Notes under the pieces: generated by a model | Told to the model about the DNA's origin: nothing | The model's database searches: none | What the model saw: the letters and a program-made list of their open reading frames with translations, nothing else | Source of the DNA: Spirosoma aureum | GTDB taxonomy: Bacteria > Bacteroidota > Bacteroidia > Cytophagales > Spirosomataceae | Assembly: GCF_011604685.1 (NCBI RefSeq) | Contig: NZ_CP050063.1 | Coordinates: forward strand, 7,791,001-7,855,000 | DNA length: 64,000 bases | Direction of reading: 5' to 3' | Translations under genes and position numbers: made by a program | Shown: positions 24,301 to 33,209 of the stretch, one piece after another | How positions within the stretch are numbered: position 1 is the first letter of the stretch | Layout of the letters: every line of letters starts with the position of its first letter

Positions 24301-24834
24301 GGTACCTATGCGATGCCCGATGTGTTTGTGCTATCGGTTTTGTACAATGATCAGTTTTTGGGGGAAACCGAAGAGCAATGGTTTGCCGATCCGACCGATA
24401 CCGAGATTGCGAACCGAACTACCGCCTTTGGGGCCATTACCTACATCATTGATTACATCCGGGGCCTGCAACCCCGTGCCAAGATTGTTTTGGAGGGGCA
24501 TTACACCGACAAGAAAAATCCCAAAGTTGCCCAATTACAGCAGAAGGTTGCGGCCTATCACAACCTTGATATTTGGGAGATCTGGAAAAAACTGCCCTTC
24601 AACTTACGAAGAATCCCCAATACGCTGGCCAACTGGGATGAAGAACCCCATTTCAGCAACAAAGCCCTGGCTGAAGCGCAGGATCCCGGCTGTACCAGTC
24701 TGAACATGGATGGCATCCGGTTCTACATGCCGGACTGGGTGCATCCCTATTCGGACCCGGCTCATCTGGAGCCCGGCCACGCCAGCTACCTGATCACGCA
24801 TGAAGTGGAAACCCATTTAGCCACGACCTTCTAG
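21370..24834 (+). CDS. tail fibre with five NLF modules and a C-terminal SGNH hydrolase domain
   Basis: 1154 residues. An N-terminal domain (1-150) with a Cys/Asp/Glu-rich segment leads to five modules at about residues 163-278, 315-425, 452-562, 598-705 and 737-846, each starting NLF and containing a W/A-Y-T-P/A-S step and an aromatic F-x-x-x-G core. The C-terminus (about 855-1150) is an SGNH/GDSL-type esterase: block I FGTS (Ser about 871), block III LYND (about 992-995) and the D-x-x-H dyad PDWVHP (Asp about 1122, His about 1125). The role is likely host-polysaccharide deacetylation at adsorption. Confidence 0.75.
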   Translation: MAGIRVDTPIGADWEYSLDQLNWQASNKFFELPSGDPFVLGTVYTVYCRNVTAELTADRQIPFGEASSESLIALTKLLSSLEKDGLLHVLLTAIRPETSLLIAAALNAIGFNSGSTTTVLEIDDCGCDEEAEGGLSAGIITNLYLAPLAVSPHNTDFLGTGTNLFNKLSRLNQSGKFIDNTGTVHENQPNYTISHPMLVKGDTWYTPSSDSTDPTGNRQMVAYFSATGAKLDGASNVRTEDKFRTPPGCVYILCTVPNNILHSFQVQEGETATDYENFKLIFPGETTQQALISARASQALLLGQINQARFTTGRNLFDKDSELIQAGRFIDEKGVYSADPTNSVSHPIFVNGDTAYTASFKSFISFYDQLGRHVGGERFDRDDFTFTTPGNAKFALVTVPDELFDSFLFVEGEELGDYEPFVQIVKGKTLGEAAIDLKASQAIALVERGTLNLFKAASRFKETGRYITNTGLYVADSTYTVSHLIKVSALSWYTPSYKTFVAFFDATGNVIPSDVGVYNRPTDKFFTPALTEYLLIAVPIEILASFMLVAGQVLPATYQPFVPLLESILPTTLGIKQTALDAKKMAESFTDEILYSINLFNKADSDLINDKLINANSLLADYVGTSVGGFIPVKPNTWYTPSVKLGIGWFTEDKEPLTGAPAFNRDTDEFLTTDKVAFIRPTVHTTGLESFMLVEGQTLPARYIPWYKKYKGTTQDGSQALAIAESIHALLIPTANLFNRRDGSILTGQYINNEGFLGPFLTTSVTHFIKVKASTWYTPSEVGNFVAYFDENFQRLGEGALTSRPAAKFQTTSETAYIRATFNTANRNTYLIVEGQFDLPMAYIEYGSFLDPQVKVSTAAFGKTEIVFGTSIPAGSGYHELACRALGMTCINKAVPSSSVRIKDRSGGVGGANWQNIAYAWAHTLAEKTALISGWAALRSANLGNTNWASAPTSFTSGEQAFILSCSYESNLTPYLNGTYAMPDVFVLSVLYNDQFLGETEEQWFADPTDTEIANRTTAFGAITYIIDYIRGLQPRAKIVLEGHYTDKKNPKVAQLQQKVAAYHNLDIWEIWKKLPFNLRRIPNTLANWDEEPHFSNKALAEAQDPGCTSLNMDGIRFYMPDWVHPYSDPAHLEPGHASYLITHEVETHLATTF

Positions 24835-26085
24835 ATGGCAAAGCGCAAGATCATACAAGGCACCCTGAAGGTGATCAATACGACCACCAACGAAGTCCTT
24901 TCCAGCACCCCCGTGACCAAAGTGGTCAAAAAAGGGCAGGAAAGCCAGTTCGTCAAGGGCACCACCAAAACCCCCGTTCCCTGCATGGCGGATTACACGC
25001 CTGGCCGGGATCTGTATGGGCGTACGTTTGCGCAATTACCCAAGTGTGACTCCACGACACCGACCGGCCAGCCCGATTATGTGTTTGGCGATACGTTTAT
25101 TCTCACCGCCGGGGTGGCTCCGGTCAACTACCCACCCGTACCGGGCAGCTGGACGCCCGCGCCCGTTACGACGGCCGGCGATGTAACGGTGCCGGTCCCC
25201 GATGGTTTTTTTGTCGATCCGGAAGGCGATCCGGTCGTCCTGTCGGCCTTCATGCAGACCGGCGCTGGTCTGGTGAGCAATCTCGAATTTGATGCCGATG
25301 CGGAAGAGTTCCGGCTAAAAGCTGCCCTGGCCGATGCAATTTATTTGATCCGGCTGTATGGTAGCGATGGGCTGCATCCTGCGGTGCCCTATGATTTTGA
25401 GCTGGTCGTCAACCGGACTGTCGTCGTCAACCATGCACCGACCCTGGCTGCTCCAATCGGTACGCTGAACGCCACGGTAGACGAAGCGTCCGCTTTCAAC
25501 CTCTCACCAGGTACCCACTTTACCGATCCGGATGGGGATGCGCTGACGCATAGCCTTCAGTTTCATAACGGTACGGCCTACACCGGCACGCTACCCGCCT
25601 GGGCGTCGCTCGCTTCGGGTGTGCTGAGCCTGACTCCGCCCGACGAGGCTGATTATTTATTCCGCAGCATCGTAACCGATCCGGGTGGGTTAAGTGCGTT
25701 CGACAATTTCACGATTCATGCCACCGAGCCCGATCTGCCGGTGCTCAGCCAAATCCTGGCCGTTGATTTCCGCTACTTCCATAGTACCTCGGCGACCTTC
25801 CACTGGTATGTCAAAACCGATCTGGCTGCCGGTGTCGAGTACAACATCGAATGGCCAGCGCAAGGCACCTATGCGGCACAGGCGAAACTGAGTATCTGGC
25901 TGGTGGGCACAACCGTGGACGGGGATTCTGCCGGCTACCAAAAACTCTGTAGCCTGGTTCGGGACACCCCACCAGAATTTACGCTGTACCTGCGCACAGC
26001 GGATAACCGATCGATTGAGCTCCCGCTGACCATCACCCGGCCGGTTGCCAACCAGGCCCGGCAAACCATTTATACCGCTCCGTAA
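24835..26085 (+). CDS. surface protein with a cadherin/Ig-like domain, 416 aa
   Basis: Begins immediately after the fibre stop. Residues about 1-100 are basic then Thr/Pro-rich, and residues about 205-310 match a dystroglycan-type cadherin-like pattern (FTDPDGDALTHSLQF, then LPAWASLASGVLSLTPPDE). Such modules bind carbohydrates or form stalks. The C-terminus is beta-rich. With the SGNH fibres around it, this is probably an adsorption-apparatus part. No signal peptide is seen. Confidence 0.65.
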   Translation: MAKRKIIQGTLKVINTTTNEVLSSTPVTKVVKKGQESQFVKGTTKTPVPCMADYTPGRDLYGRTFAQLPKCDSTTPTGQPDYVFGDTFILTAGVAPVNYPPVPGSWTPAPVTTAGDVTVPVPDGFFVDPEGDPVVLSAFMQTGAGLVSNLEFDADAEEFRLKAALADAIYLIRLYGSDGLHPAVPYDFELVVNRTVVVNHAPTLAAPIGTLNATVDEASAFNLSPGTHFTDPDGDALTHSLQFHNGTAYTGTLPAWASLASGVLSLTPPDEADYLFRSIVTDPGGLSAFDNFTIHATEPDLPVLSQILAVDFRYFHSTSATFHWYVKTDLAAGVEYNIEWPAQGTYAAQAKLSIWLVGTTVDGDSAGYQKLCSLVRDTPPEFTLYLRTADNRSIELPLTITRPVANQARQTIYTAP

Positions 26086-26096
26086 CCAACAGACTG

Positions 26097-26642
26097 ATGG
26101 CAACCAGAAACCTAAAATTCCTCGCCCTCGACATCGACACCAAGGAAATTGTCGAGCTCACCCGACAACAGGTCATTGACTACCTGGACATACCGGATAC
26201 ACCGGGCAACGGCGGCCCCATTGTGGTCGATCCACCGCCAGTTGTGATTGATCCACCCCCGGTTGTGGTGCCCCGAATCATTTACGGTAGCCCCCGCACC
26301 AAAGTGGGCGACTGGACTGATCCGAAAGGCAATACCTATCCCATTTTTTTAGGGGCTGGCATTAAAACGGCCTTGATCGCTCAAAAGGGGAGTGATCCCG
26401 ATGAAATCTTCGCTGTCGGCTTCAATCTGAACTACAAACTCTTGCCCGGCATCACCCGACCAACAGGCCCGGAAAGCTATTATGGCGTAAAACCCCCCGC
26501 TGGCTGGGAGCCGCCACTGGCCGATTATGACGAACTGAAATTCGAGGATGGGGCAACCTATTACCGGCTCAAGGCTGGCTCTGCAACTGTAAAATCATTA
26601 GAAACCGTTTTCGGTGACACCTATGTCCTCAACAAGCAGTAA
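26097..26642 (+). CDS. short fibre-module protein, 181 aa
   Basis: An N-terminal 30-residue alpha/beta start, a Pro/Val/Asp-rich spacer (IVVDPPPVVIDPPPVVVP, about residues 41-58) and a compact C-terminal beta domain with Gly-Pro turns. The last 20 bases overlap the next gene's start. The Pro-rich spacer suggests an extended linker within the tail fibre module. Function unknown. Confidence 0.55.
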   Translation: MATRNLKFLALDIDTKEIVELTRQQVIDYLDIPDTPGNGGPIVVDPPPVVIDPPPVVVPRIIYGSPRTKVGDWTDPKGNTYPIFLGAGIKTALIAQKGSDPDEIFAVGFNLNYKLLPGITRPTGPESYYGVKPPAGWEPPLADYDELKFEDGATYYRLKAGSATVKSLETVFGDTYVLNKQ

Positions 26643-28851
26643 TTACATCGAGGTAATCAATGTCGGGGGGACGTCCCCGGCTGACTTCAAGGCTGGGGAA
26701 CTTCGGTTTTATCTCTATGATAAACCGGTGCCGCCTAAAACGGAACAGCAGGCGGAAGCCGAAGCCAAAGCCCGCTATCTGGGCTTATCCCCCGATGAAA
26801 AAGCGACGAAAACCCAGCCGAACCGGCCGGTTGCTCCCGTTGACAATACCTACGAGCTGGCCGCTACGATGGGTGATGTGCGGGTCATACTGGACCCCGA
26901 TTACGTGATTGTCGATCCCGACCCGACGACTGGGGACGGTTTTGACACCAGCTACAGCTATACCCGATCAGGGCAGGATGCCTTCGGCAATACCTTTATC
27001 TCGACGCCTGCCCCCCGGCTAACGGCCGTTACCCAACTCAAGCCCCGGCTAACCGGTAACAACTACGTCTTTACGGCTCAGACGGCTCTCAATACGGTAT
27101 TGCCCAAGCGGCTGCCCACGTTTACGGTGCACGCCAAAAAGGCGATCGGGTATCCGGGTGCCCTCTTTACCGACTGGGACAGTGTGACCGATATCATTGG
27201 CCGGGGCTTCACCCACGTCACCGAATCGGCCAAGCCAGAAGATGAGGACAATTATCCGACAACCCTGCGTCGGATGATTGAGGGCTCGTTTTATAACCTG
27301 GCTAAAGATGCCGCCGACTCGTTGTCTGTTGGTGATCCCAAGAAACAGCAACTGCTCGACTGGGCCGGTCCTCAGCAGCCCAATGGTTCGTTTGAAGGGC
27401 CGCACATCCTGATCACTGATGCCGATTCGGGGCGGTACTACGGCCGGCAGTGGTGGCTGCTGTTTAAAAATAATGCGGGCTGGCGGGGAGCCGGGATTGA
27501 TTTCTTCTCGGTGAATTTTGAACAGATGGTGCCTCGTGATGGCACGGGCTATTCGGCTCATGAACAGCAGTACCGCATGGTCGGCTGGGTAACCGAAGGC
27601 TGTATCAATGCCGCTGCGGCCGATGGCGTAACGATTCGCTCCGGTTCATCGGGTGAGTTTGGCAACCTGACTACCTATGCCCCGTATTTCTACGACCGCC
27701 CGGCGACCCACGATCTGAATGGGAATCCATTATCAGAACCTGATGCCACCATTCCGCTGTATATGCACTTCAGCACCATCGAGGAATGCTACCGGGGCGA
27801 TTCGCAGGCAACACCGCTGGGAGCCAATACCACGCTGGCCCAGTTGCTCAAAGCCGGTAAACTCCAGATCGGGGTGGGCAAATACCTCCAGCACACCATG
27901 GATGGCCAGAGCTATTTCCAGAAGATCGGCAATGCCTTTGTGTTGGATGGGGATAGTAATCCCGTCTGGCGGACGGACGAGCGGACAACGACCATCACCG
28001 GCCAGTCGTGCACGATCTACGTGGATGACTATAAAATGGCCATGTTCAAGCTCTACGGCATTTTCGCCTGCTATTGCTCGAACATGGAGTTTATGGCCGG
28101 GGGCAAACGCCTGCCCTTCTCCACCGATCGGCAGGCGACCTGGGAGGCCATGCGGGGCCAACTGCGCCAGTTCCGACTGGATGGTGAGGGGGAGTCCGGT
28201 ATACCTCGACCCGATGCAGCGGCATTGAATGAGCGGCCCCTGTCGCCTGATATGGTGGAGGGTGACGCCATTGCGATGTATCTGTTCTGCGATTACCTGC
28301 GGGGCTGGATGCGCTCCCAGCAACCCCAGGAACTGGGTGCCGACAACGATTATGGATCGAAGGCCAGAGCCAGCGTGGAAATCTATCAGAAAGGCTTTCA
28401 GCGGGCGGCTAACCTCAACTGGATTCATGACACGTCCTGGCAATTACTCCAGCCTCGGTTCTGGATCTTCAAACAGGGCATCAATGGCCCGGCTGACCCC
28501 GATGAGCACTTTGCCCGTAAACCCATCATTCTGGGCGGTCTGACCGAAAAAGACGGGCATCCGGCCATGTGGCTCTTCGCCTGGTGGCCCTGTCAGGATG
28601 TGGATCGGGTGACGGACGTCAAGATCTGGATCAATAAGGGCAATGGCCCTGTCACGGGCACGTATGTGGCCCGGATGGCAGGCCGCAAACCCTTTCTGGA
28701 TTACTGGCAGCTGCCCGACGCAGCCGCTGGCGCAACGCCGAAGGACGTCTACAATCAATTTCCAAGCCTGACCGATCAGCTGATTACGCAGCGCATGGAC
28801 TACCGCACCCCGAAAATCACCAATCACCCAACCCCACCACCCCTGGCATAA
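26623..28851 (+). CDS. large hydrolase-like protein in the fibre module, 742 aa
   Basis: Start at ATG 26623 overlaps the preceding gene by 20 bases. A beta-rich N-terminus (1-150) precedes an alpha/beta body rich in Trp, Tyr and acidic residues (TDADSGRYYGRQWWLLFKN, about residues 270-288; DEHFARKP about 624-631). This looks like a carbohydrate-active enzyme or binding protein, but I see no family-defining motif. The stop overlaps the next ATG (TAATG at 28849-28853). Co-transcription with the SGNH genes points to host-surface polysaccharide as the target. Confidence 0.55.
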   Translation: MSSTSSNYIEVINVGGTSPADFKAGELRFYLYDKPVPPKTEQQAEAEAKARYLGLSPDEKATKTQPNRPVAPVDNTYELAATMGDVRVILDPDYVIVDPDPTTGDGFDTSYSYTRSGQDAFGNTFISTPAPRLTAVTQLKPRLTGNNYVFTAQTALNTVLPKRLPTFTVHAKKAIGYPGALFTDWDSVTDIIGRGFTHVTESAKPEDEDNYPTTLRRMIEGSFYNLAKDAADSLSVGDPKKQQLLDWAGPQQPNGSFEGPHILITDADSGRYYGRQWWLLFKNNAGWRGAGIDFFSVNFEQMVPRDGTGYSAHEQQYRMVGWVTEGCINAAAADGVTIRSGSSGEFGNLTTYAPYFYDRPATHDLNGNPLSEPDATIPLYMHFSTIEECYRGDSQATPLGANTTLAQLLKAGKLQIGVGKYLQHTMDGQSYFQKIGNAFVLDGDSNPVWRTDERTTTITGQSCTIYVDDYKMAMFKLYGIFACYCSNMEFMAGGKRLPFSTDRQATWEAMRGQLRQFRLDGEGESGIPRPDAAALNERPLSPDMVEGDAIAMYLFCDYLRGWMRSQQPQELGADNDYGSKARASVEIYQKGFQRAANLNWIHDTSWQLLQPRFWIFKQGINGPADPDEHFARKPIILGGLTEKDGHPAMWLFAWWPCQDVDRVTDVKIWINKGNGPVTGTYVARMAGRKPFLDYWQLPDAAAGATPKDVYNQFPSLTDQLITQRMDYRTPKITNHPTPPPLA

Positions 28852-31211
28852 TGGCAACCGAACACTTAATTGTCGAGTCCTTCTCGTCTGGCGTGAACGC
28901 CTATCAGATTACCGTCGAGCGTGATCTGACAAAATTCCCCCGAACAATAAAAGGGAATGAAGCCTTTGAAAAGGCCGTGCGGGGCGGCGGATTTCCCTGT
29001 ACGGTGGTCGGCACGGGTTGCATGATTCCCAAAGGAACCCGCCTGACACTGATTCCACCGGATTGCTCCAGTAATCCAAATCCAACGCCAGTCACTTACT
29101 CCTGGGGCTATTTCGGCGGAAATTCATTCAATTTCGTGCCCATTATTCCAAGCAGTGAATGGACGCATGGATCAGGCATGGCGGCTTCGAGTCTGGACAA
29201 GGATTTTGCTCACCGGCTGGAAGCAAAAATCAAAACCCGGTATCCGGCTTTTCAGGCATACGTTACCTCCCAGCTGTCTCCCTTCGAGACCGAATACCTG
29301 ACCGATGACTACAATTATGCAGCCCGGATCACGGGCGATCTGAATACAAATTTCAGCAATAGCCCACCAGCCTTCGATCTGATCGATCTCTCGATCGGGG
29401 AGAATATCGACGAGGGCACGTTCAATAAAACCAAATTCTTTGCGGAGCTCGATCAACTCATTGCCACCATTCCCAAAGCAGCCACCTATACGGTGATGCT
29501 GCGGAGTTCATTCTGGGGTGGGCATACCGTCTCCAGTGCAGCTCTGCAGGAATACGCTACTCTGCATGATTACCTGTTCGTTGACTTTTCGGATCGGGTG
29601 GATTACCCGGCCTATCAGTCGGATTACGACGATGCCGGCATTGCCCGGCACTGGAATGATGATGGCCATGAGTTGATCGCTGAACGCAAGGCGAGCAAAC
29701 TCGGCATTACCACCGGCTCATCGGCCAGCAGTGATTTCGTTTCGCAGACGGATGAGGGCTGGTCGAAAACCGACGATAACCTCAAGCTCAAATATATTGA
29801 GAACGATCTGATCAAGGTCGGCTTCCTGCGCGATACGGGGGCTGTAATCGGCTATGCCGCCTTTAAATCGACCAATCGGAATCTGGTTAACGACTACCAG
29901 GTCGATAATGCGTTGCCTGGCGATCCGCGTCACGGCACCGTCTTTGGCGATAAGGGTCGGCAGTGGATGTGGAAAGGGTCGCTCTACTGGACGCCTGGTT
30001 CGGGTTGGCAGGTGGTCCCCGGCAAGAATACGAACCAATATGGCTTCGATACCGGGGGCAACGTCGTCGAGGGAGGTAGTCTGGGGCCGTTTTACGATGA
30101 ATCCGAAGTGCTGGCAAGCCGAATCTACAATCACCCCAAGTACGGCCAGATGTTTTACTCGAAAATCAGACCCCGTGTCTGGGCCGTTCCGGGTGAATAC
30201 GTCGATATCGTCGAGGAGGGTTGGGCCTGGCTGCAAGGAACCAGCATTGCTTATTTCTCCCGGCAAATCATCGGGCCGGGCATCACCAATCCGCAGATGA
30301 TCTATCAGGCCCGGGCGCAGGAGCTGCCCTGTCTGTATTCACTGGCGCCGTTCACCTACGTTCGTATGGCCGATGCCAATTCGGCTCCGTGGACCAATTC
30401 GTACGTGGACCGGTTCAAATCCGACTTTTCGGATAACCAAAACTTCACCAAAGCCTACATGACTCCCGAATGCCTGGTCACTCACGGAGAAGGGCCGGAC
30501 AGTGTGACGGTGGGTCTGTATACACCGGGCATTGATCGGGGCGATGGGGTTCGGGTTGGATTAAATTCGCGCTTTAATACGGGCCAGTTTGTGGGCGTGT
30601 TTGGGGAGTGGGATGACAATGCCTCCAGCTACGTCAATGCGAACCCACTGGTCAATTACGACAATCCGGGCACCTACGAAAATGCGGGCTACATCGTCCT
30701 GGGCACCTCGTTTTCCGATGTGCGCAGTAAAGTCAACGCGCTGCCCCGCCCTGATCAGAGCTTCGACTTTGATTTTACGACCGACAACCACCGCTGGTGG
30801 AACTTCGATTGCCGGATGATCAAGGAGAATGGGCTCTGGAAAGTCTACATCGGGGACGTTAAAACCGATAACAACGTCACCTCGGCAAACGGCATTTTTG
30901 CCGCTCCCTATGGAGCCTGGGAGGCCTCAGGTATTCAGACCATCGAGTTTGATATGAAGGTGGAGGGCATTACGGCGCTCTGGCTGGAGTGGTACAAGCC
31001 TGGCGAAGAAAACGACCAGAGCAAAGTTCACCGCAAAGCCTTCACCGGCCTGATCGGCGATGGCGTTCGCCGGACGTACTCGATCAGCACCGCCGATCCC
31101 AACTGGAACGGCATTGTTACCAGCGTGGGACTGAGAGCCACCAAAGTCAACGAGGGTCTGCCTATTACCAATGGGGGCCATGTAATTCCGTACCGATTCC
31201 GTAAAGTGTAA
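28851..31211 (+). CDS. fibre-module protein with an SGNH-like domain, 786 aa
   Basis: The N-terminal half contains an SGNH-type fold pattern: GYFGGNSF (about 86-93, GNS for GDS), a DLSIGENIDEG strand and loop (about 179-189), and D-D-G-x-A-R-H-W-x-D-D-G-H-E (about 260-275), in which Asp and His could be catalytic. The canonical GDS Ser is replaced in context, so activity is uncertain. The C-terminal half (about 310-786) is beta-rich with many aromatic residues, like a carbohydrate-binding or lyase-like body. It starts overlapping its neighbour and is probably a second receptor-binding or depolymerase protein. Confidence 0.6.
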   Translation: MATEHLIVESFSSGVNAYQITVERDLTKFPRTIKGNEAFEKAVRGGGFPCTVVGTGCMIPKGTRLTLIPPDCSSNPNPTPVTYSWGYFGGNSFNFVPIIPSSEWTHGSGMAASSLDKDFAHRLEAKIKTRYPAFQAYVTSQLSPFETEYLTDDYNYAARITGDLNTNFSNSPPAFDLIDLSIGENIDEGTFNKTKFFAELDQLIATIPKAATYTVMLRSSFWGGHTVSSAALQEYATLHDYLFVDFSDRVDYPAYQSDYDDAGIARHWNDDGHELIAERKASKLGITTGSSASSDFVSQTDEGWSKTDDNLKLKYIENDLIKVGFLRDTGAVIGYAAFKSTNRNLVNDYQVDNALPGDPRHGTVFGDKGRQWMWKGSLYWTPGSGWQVVPGKNTNQYGFDTGGNVVEGGSLGPFYDESEVLASRIYNHPKYGQMFYSKIRPRVWAVPGEYVDIVEEGWAWLQGTSIAYFSRQIIGPGITNPQMIYQARAQELPCLYSLAPFTYVRMADANSAPWTNSYVDRFKSDFSDNQNFTKAYMTPECLVTHGEGPDSVTVGLYTPGIDRGDGVRVGLNSRFNTGQFVGVFGEWDDNASSYVNANPLVNYDNPGTYENAGYIVLGTSFSDVRSKVNALPRPDQSFDFDFTTDNHRWWNFDCRMIKENGLWKVYIGDVKTDNNVTSANGIFAAPYGAWEASGIQTIEFDMKVEGITALWLEWYKPGEENDQSKVHRKAFTGLIGDGVRRTYSISTADPNWNGIVTSVGLRATKVNEGLPITNGGHVIPYRFRKV

Positions 31212-31213
31212 GT

Positions 31214-31969
31214 ATGAAAAAACTGCTCATTCTGTGGCTGGTGTCAGTATCGGCACTGGCCCAGACGCCCAACCGCCCCTTGGAGCTCAACTATTCGGGC
31301 TATCTGGGCAATCCCATCGAGACGACCCTTACCCTGGCTCCCTCCGATACGAGCCAGGTGATCACCGCCCGTGCGCTGGAGAGTGATGTACTGCAGGCAG
31401 CAAAAGTGAGTCCCCAGCCGACGCTGAGTCGGGACGGACTGAACCTAAAAATCACCTTTCCCGCCAGCAATCTGGTCAAAGCCTTCGTCGAGGTGAAGGT
31501 GGGTAGCCTGGTTCGTTTTGCAGGCTGGCTACTGGCCAGTAAAACGCCAACCCCGACCCGAAGTCTGACTGTTGTACAGTACATCACCCTGAAAGGGGAT
31601 ACGGGTCCAGCTGGCCCCAAAGGTGACACGGGCGATCCAGCCACCAACCTGGTGCAAAGTGTGGCTGGTCGACAGGGCGCTGTACAATTAATGTTTGCCG
31701 ATCTGATCAGCCATCCGGGATCGCTGGCAGGCTATGGGATTACAGATGCGTACACCAAAACCCAGACCTACACGCAAGCTGAAGTTACTACGCTTTTACA
31801 GGGCTATTACCTGCGCGTAACGGTCGCTACAAAAGCCCTGGCCAATGCAGCCGCAGCAGGCCCCCAGCCTAAAATCATTACTGTCACCACGGATGAATCA
31901 GACGGCAATCGAACCAATAAGTACATCTATGACGGCGACAATCAACCCTTGCAATACCCTCTTTTTTAA
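31214..31969 (+). CDS. tail fibre-like protein with a signal peptide and collagen-like stretch, 251 aa
   Basis: Begins 2 bases behind the preceding stop with MKKLLILWLVSVSALAQ, an export signal. A beta-rich domain follows, then a short collagen-like run (KGDTGPAGPKGDTGDPA, about residues 133-149) and the fibre motif LAGYGITDAYTK. Collagen-like and fibre motifs are phage tail features, but a Sec signal is unexpected on a protein that must assemble in the cytoplasm. The short gene may encode a surface protein that shares fibre motifs. Confidence 0.65.
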   Translation: MKKLLILWLVSVSALAQTPNRPLELNYSGYLGNPIETTLTLAPSDTSQVITARALESDVLQAAKVSPQPTLSRDGLNLKITFPASNLVKAFVEVKVGSLVRFAGWLLASKTPTPTRSLTVVQYITLKGDTGPAGPKGDTGDPATNLVQSVAGRQGAVQLMFADLISHPGSLAGYGITDAYTKTQTYTQAEVTTLLQGYYLRVTVATKALANAAAAGPQPKIITVTTDESDGNRTNKYIYDGDNQPLQYPLF

Positions 31970-31970
31970 G

Positions 31971-33209
31971 ATGAAAACGATACTTGCACTCCTGCTTTTG
32001 GCCAGTACTGCCCTGGCACAATCCATTCCAAACCGTCAGGTTGATATTGGCGTATTGCCACCGGTTAAGGTAACCAATAATGACCTGCACATCCGTTCTG
32101 TGGATGATCGGGCCTACCGCATTTTGAAGGAGGGCCATTTGCCTAATATGTCGTTTGCCAGTACGCAGACGGGAGCCAGTCGTACAGTGCGAACACCCGG
32201 CAGTTCTGGCCCCTCGACAACATTTACAGTAACGCCAGGCTGCGTACTGGCCGATGGCGAACTGATTATCCAATCGGATCAACCACTGGCCATCGCGGGC
32301 TTTATCAAACATGGGAACTATTCGGCTTCCAATACGGTGGGCGGGTCTTCGATCCCGCTGAATGTCATTGCAGCACCAGGTAATACATACCGGGCTACCC
32401 TGCCCAAATACCTCTATGAAGGTGCCCAGATCACTGTTTTCAGCCAATATTTAGCCCCACGTATCGTCAGTGATTCCATTAAGGCTGCGGCCGTCACGGC
32501 CATGGTCAATGGCACCGAATTCACCAATCACCAGGTTTGGAATGCCCGTAAGGTTTGGCTGAATATCGGCGATAGCATGTCGGGGGCGAATGCGATGGGT
32601 AATGATGCCGGTGGTAAACGTTACATGGGCCGTTGGCATTATTCGTTCGTGGGGGTGGATAGTTTAATTGCTGAAGGGAAAATAACCCGCCTGGTCAATC
32701 GACACCTCGACTCGGGAACATCCACCGATTTGGTGGAAGCCATCCGGAACGGTACACTCGATGACATTCCCTTTGATTTGCTGACAGTGTTTGTGGGCTT
32801 TAACAATGCCGGCTCATCGGCGGTCACCCAGCAGTTTACCGATGAGCTCAACGAGATCATTCGCTGGCGGAACCGGCAGTGGAATATCCGCTTAGTCGAT
32901 GACCCAACGGTCCCCAAACCATCGATCATACTAATTGGAATGCCCGTCACGGACAAGACGCCCTATGTCTCAAACGTAGCTGGCTACCGGTCGGCCATGA
33001 GTGCCCTGGTCTCGACAGCCAACCGGGTCTATTACTATGATGCCAGTACAGCCTATAGCCTGAATGCCACCGCAACAGCGGACGTGAATATTTCCAGTGC
33101 CGATCGCACCGCTACCAACCGAGTACATCCGTCGGGCATTGGCAGTACGCTCATCGGAAAAGGACTTTACCCTATCATCAAGACAACACCCTTTTATTCA
33201 TCGTTCTAA
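31971..33209 (+). CDS. exported SGNH/GDSL hydrolase, 412 aa
   Basis: ATG 31971 gives MKTILALLLLASTALAQ, a signal peptide; the open frame further upstream is the tail of the previous gene. Residues 1-160 form a beta region with a surface layer. The SGNH domain starts near residue 195: NIGDSMSG (Ser about 202), FVGFNN (block III) and RVHPSGIG (block V His, about residue 385). The gene is joined to the previous one by a 1-base gap and overlaps the next. An esterase acting on cell-surface or exopolysaccharide acyl groups is likely. Confidence 0.78.
   Translation: MKTILALLLLASTALAQSIPNRQVDIGVLPPVKVTNNDLHIRSVDDRAYRILKEGHLPNMSFASTQTGASRTVRTPGSSGPSTTFTVTPGCVLADGELIIQSDQPLAIAGFIKHGNYSASNTVGGSSIPLNVIAAPGNTYRATLPKYLYEGAQITVFSQYLAPRIVSDSIKAAAVTAMVNGTEFTNHQVWNARKVWLNIGDSMSGANAMGNDAGGKRYMGRWHYSFVGVDSLIAEGKITRLVNRHLDSGTSTDLVEAIRNGTLDDIPFDLLTVFVGFNNAGSSAVTQQFTDELNEIIRWRNRQWNIRLVDDPTVPKPSIILIGMPVTDKTPYVSNVAGYRSAMSALVSTANRVYYYDASTAYSLNATATADVNISSADRTATNRVHPSGIGSTLIGKGLYPIIKTTPFYSSF

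Noticed and set aside
21370..24834. Diversity-generating retroelement target in the tail fibre
   Set aside because: No reverse transcriptase gene and no template-like repeat of the fibre C-terminus are found in the window.
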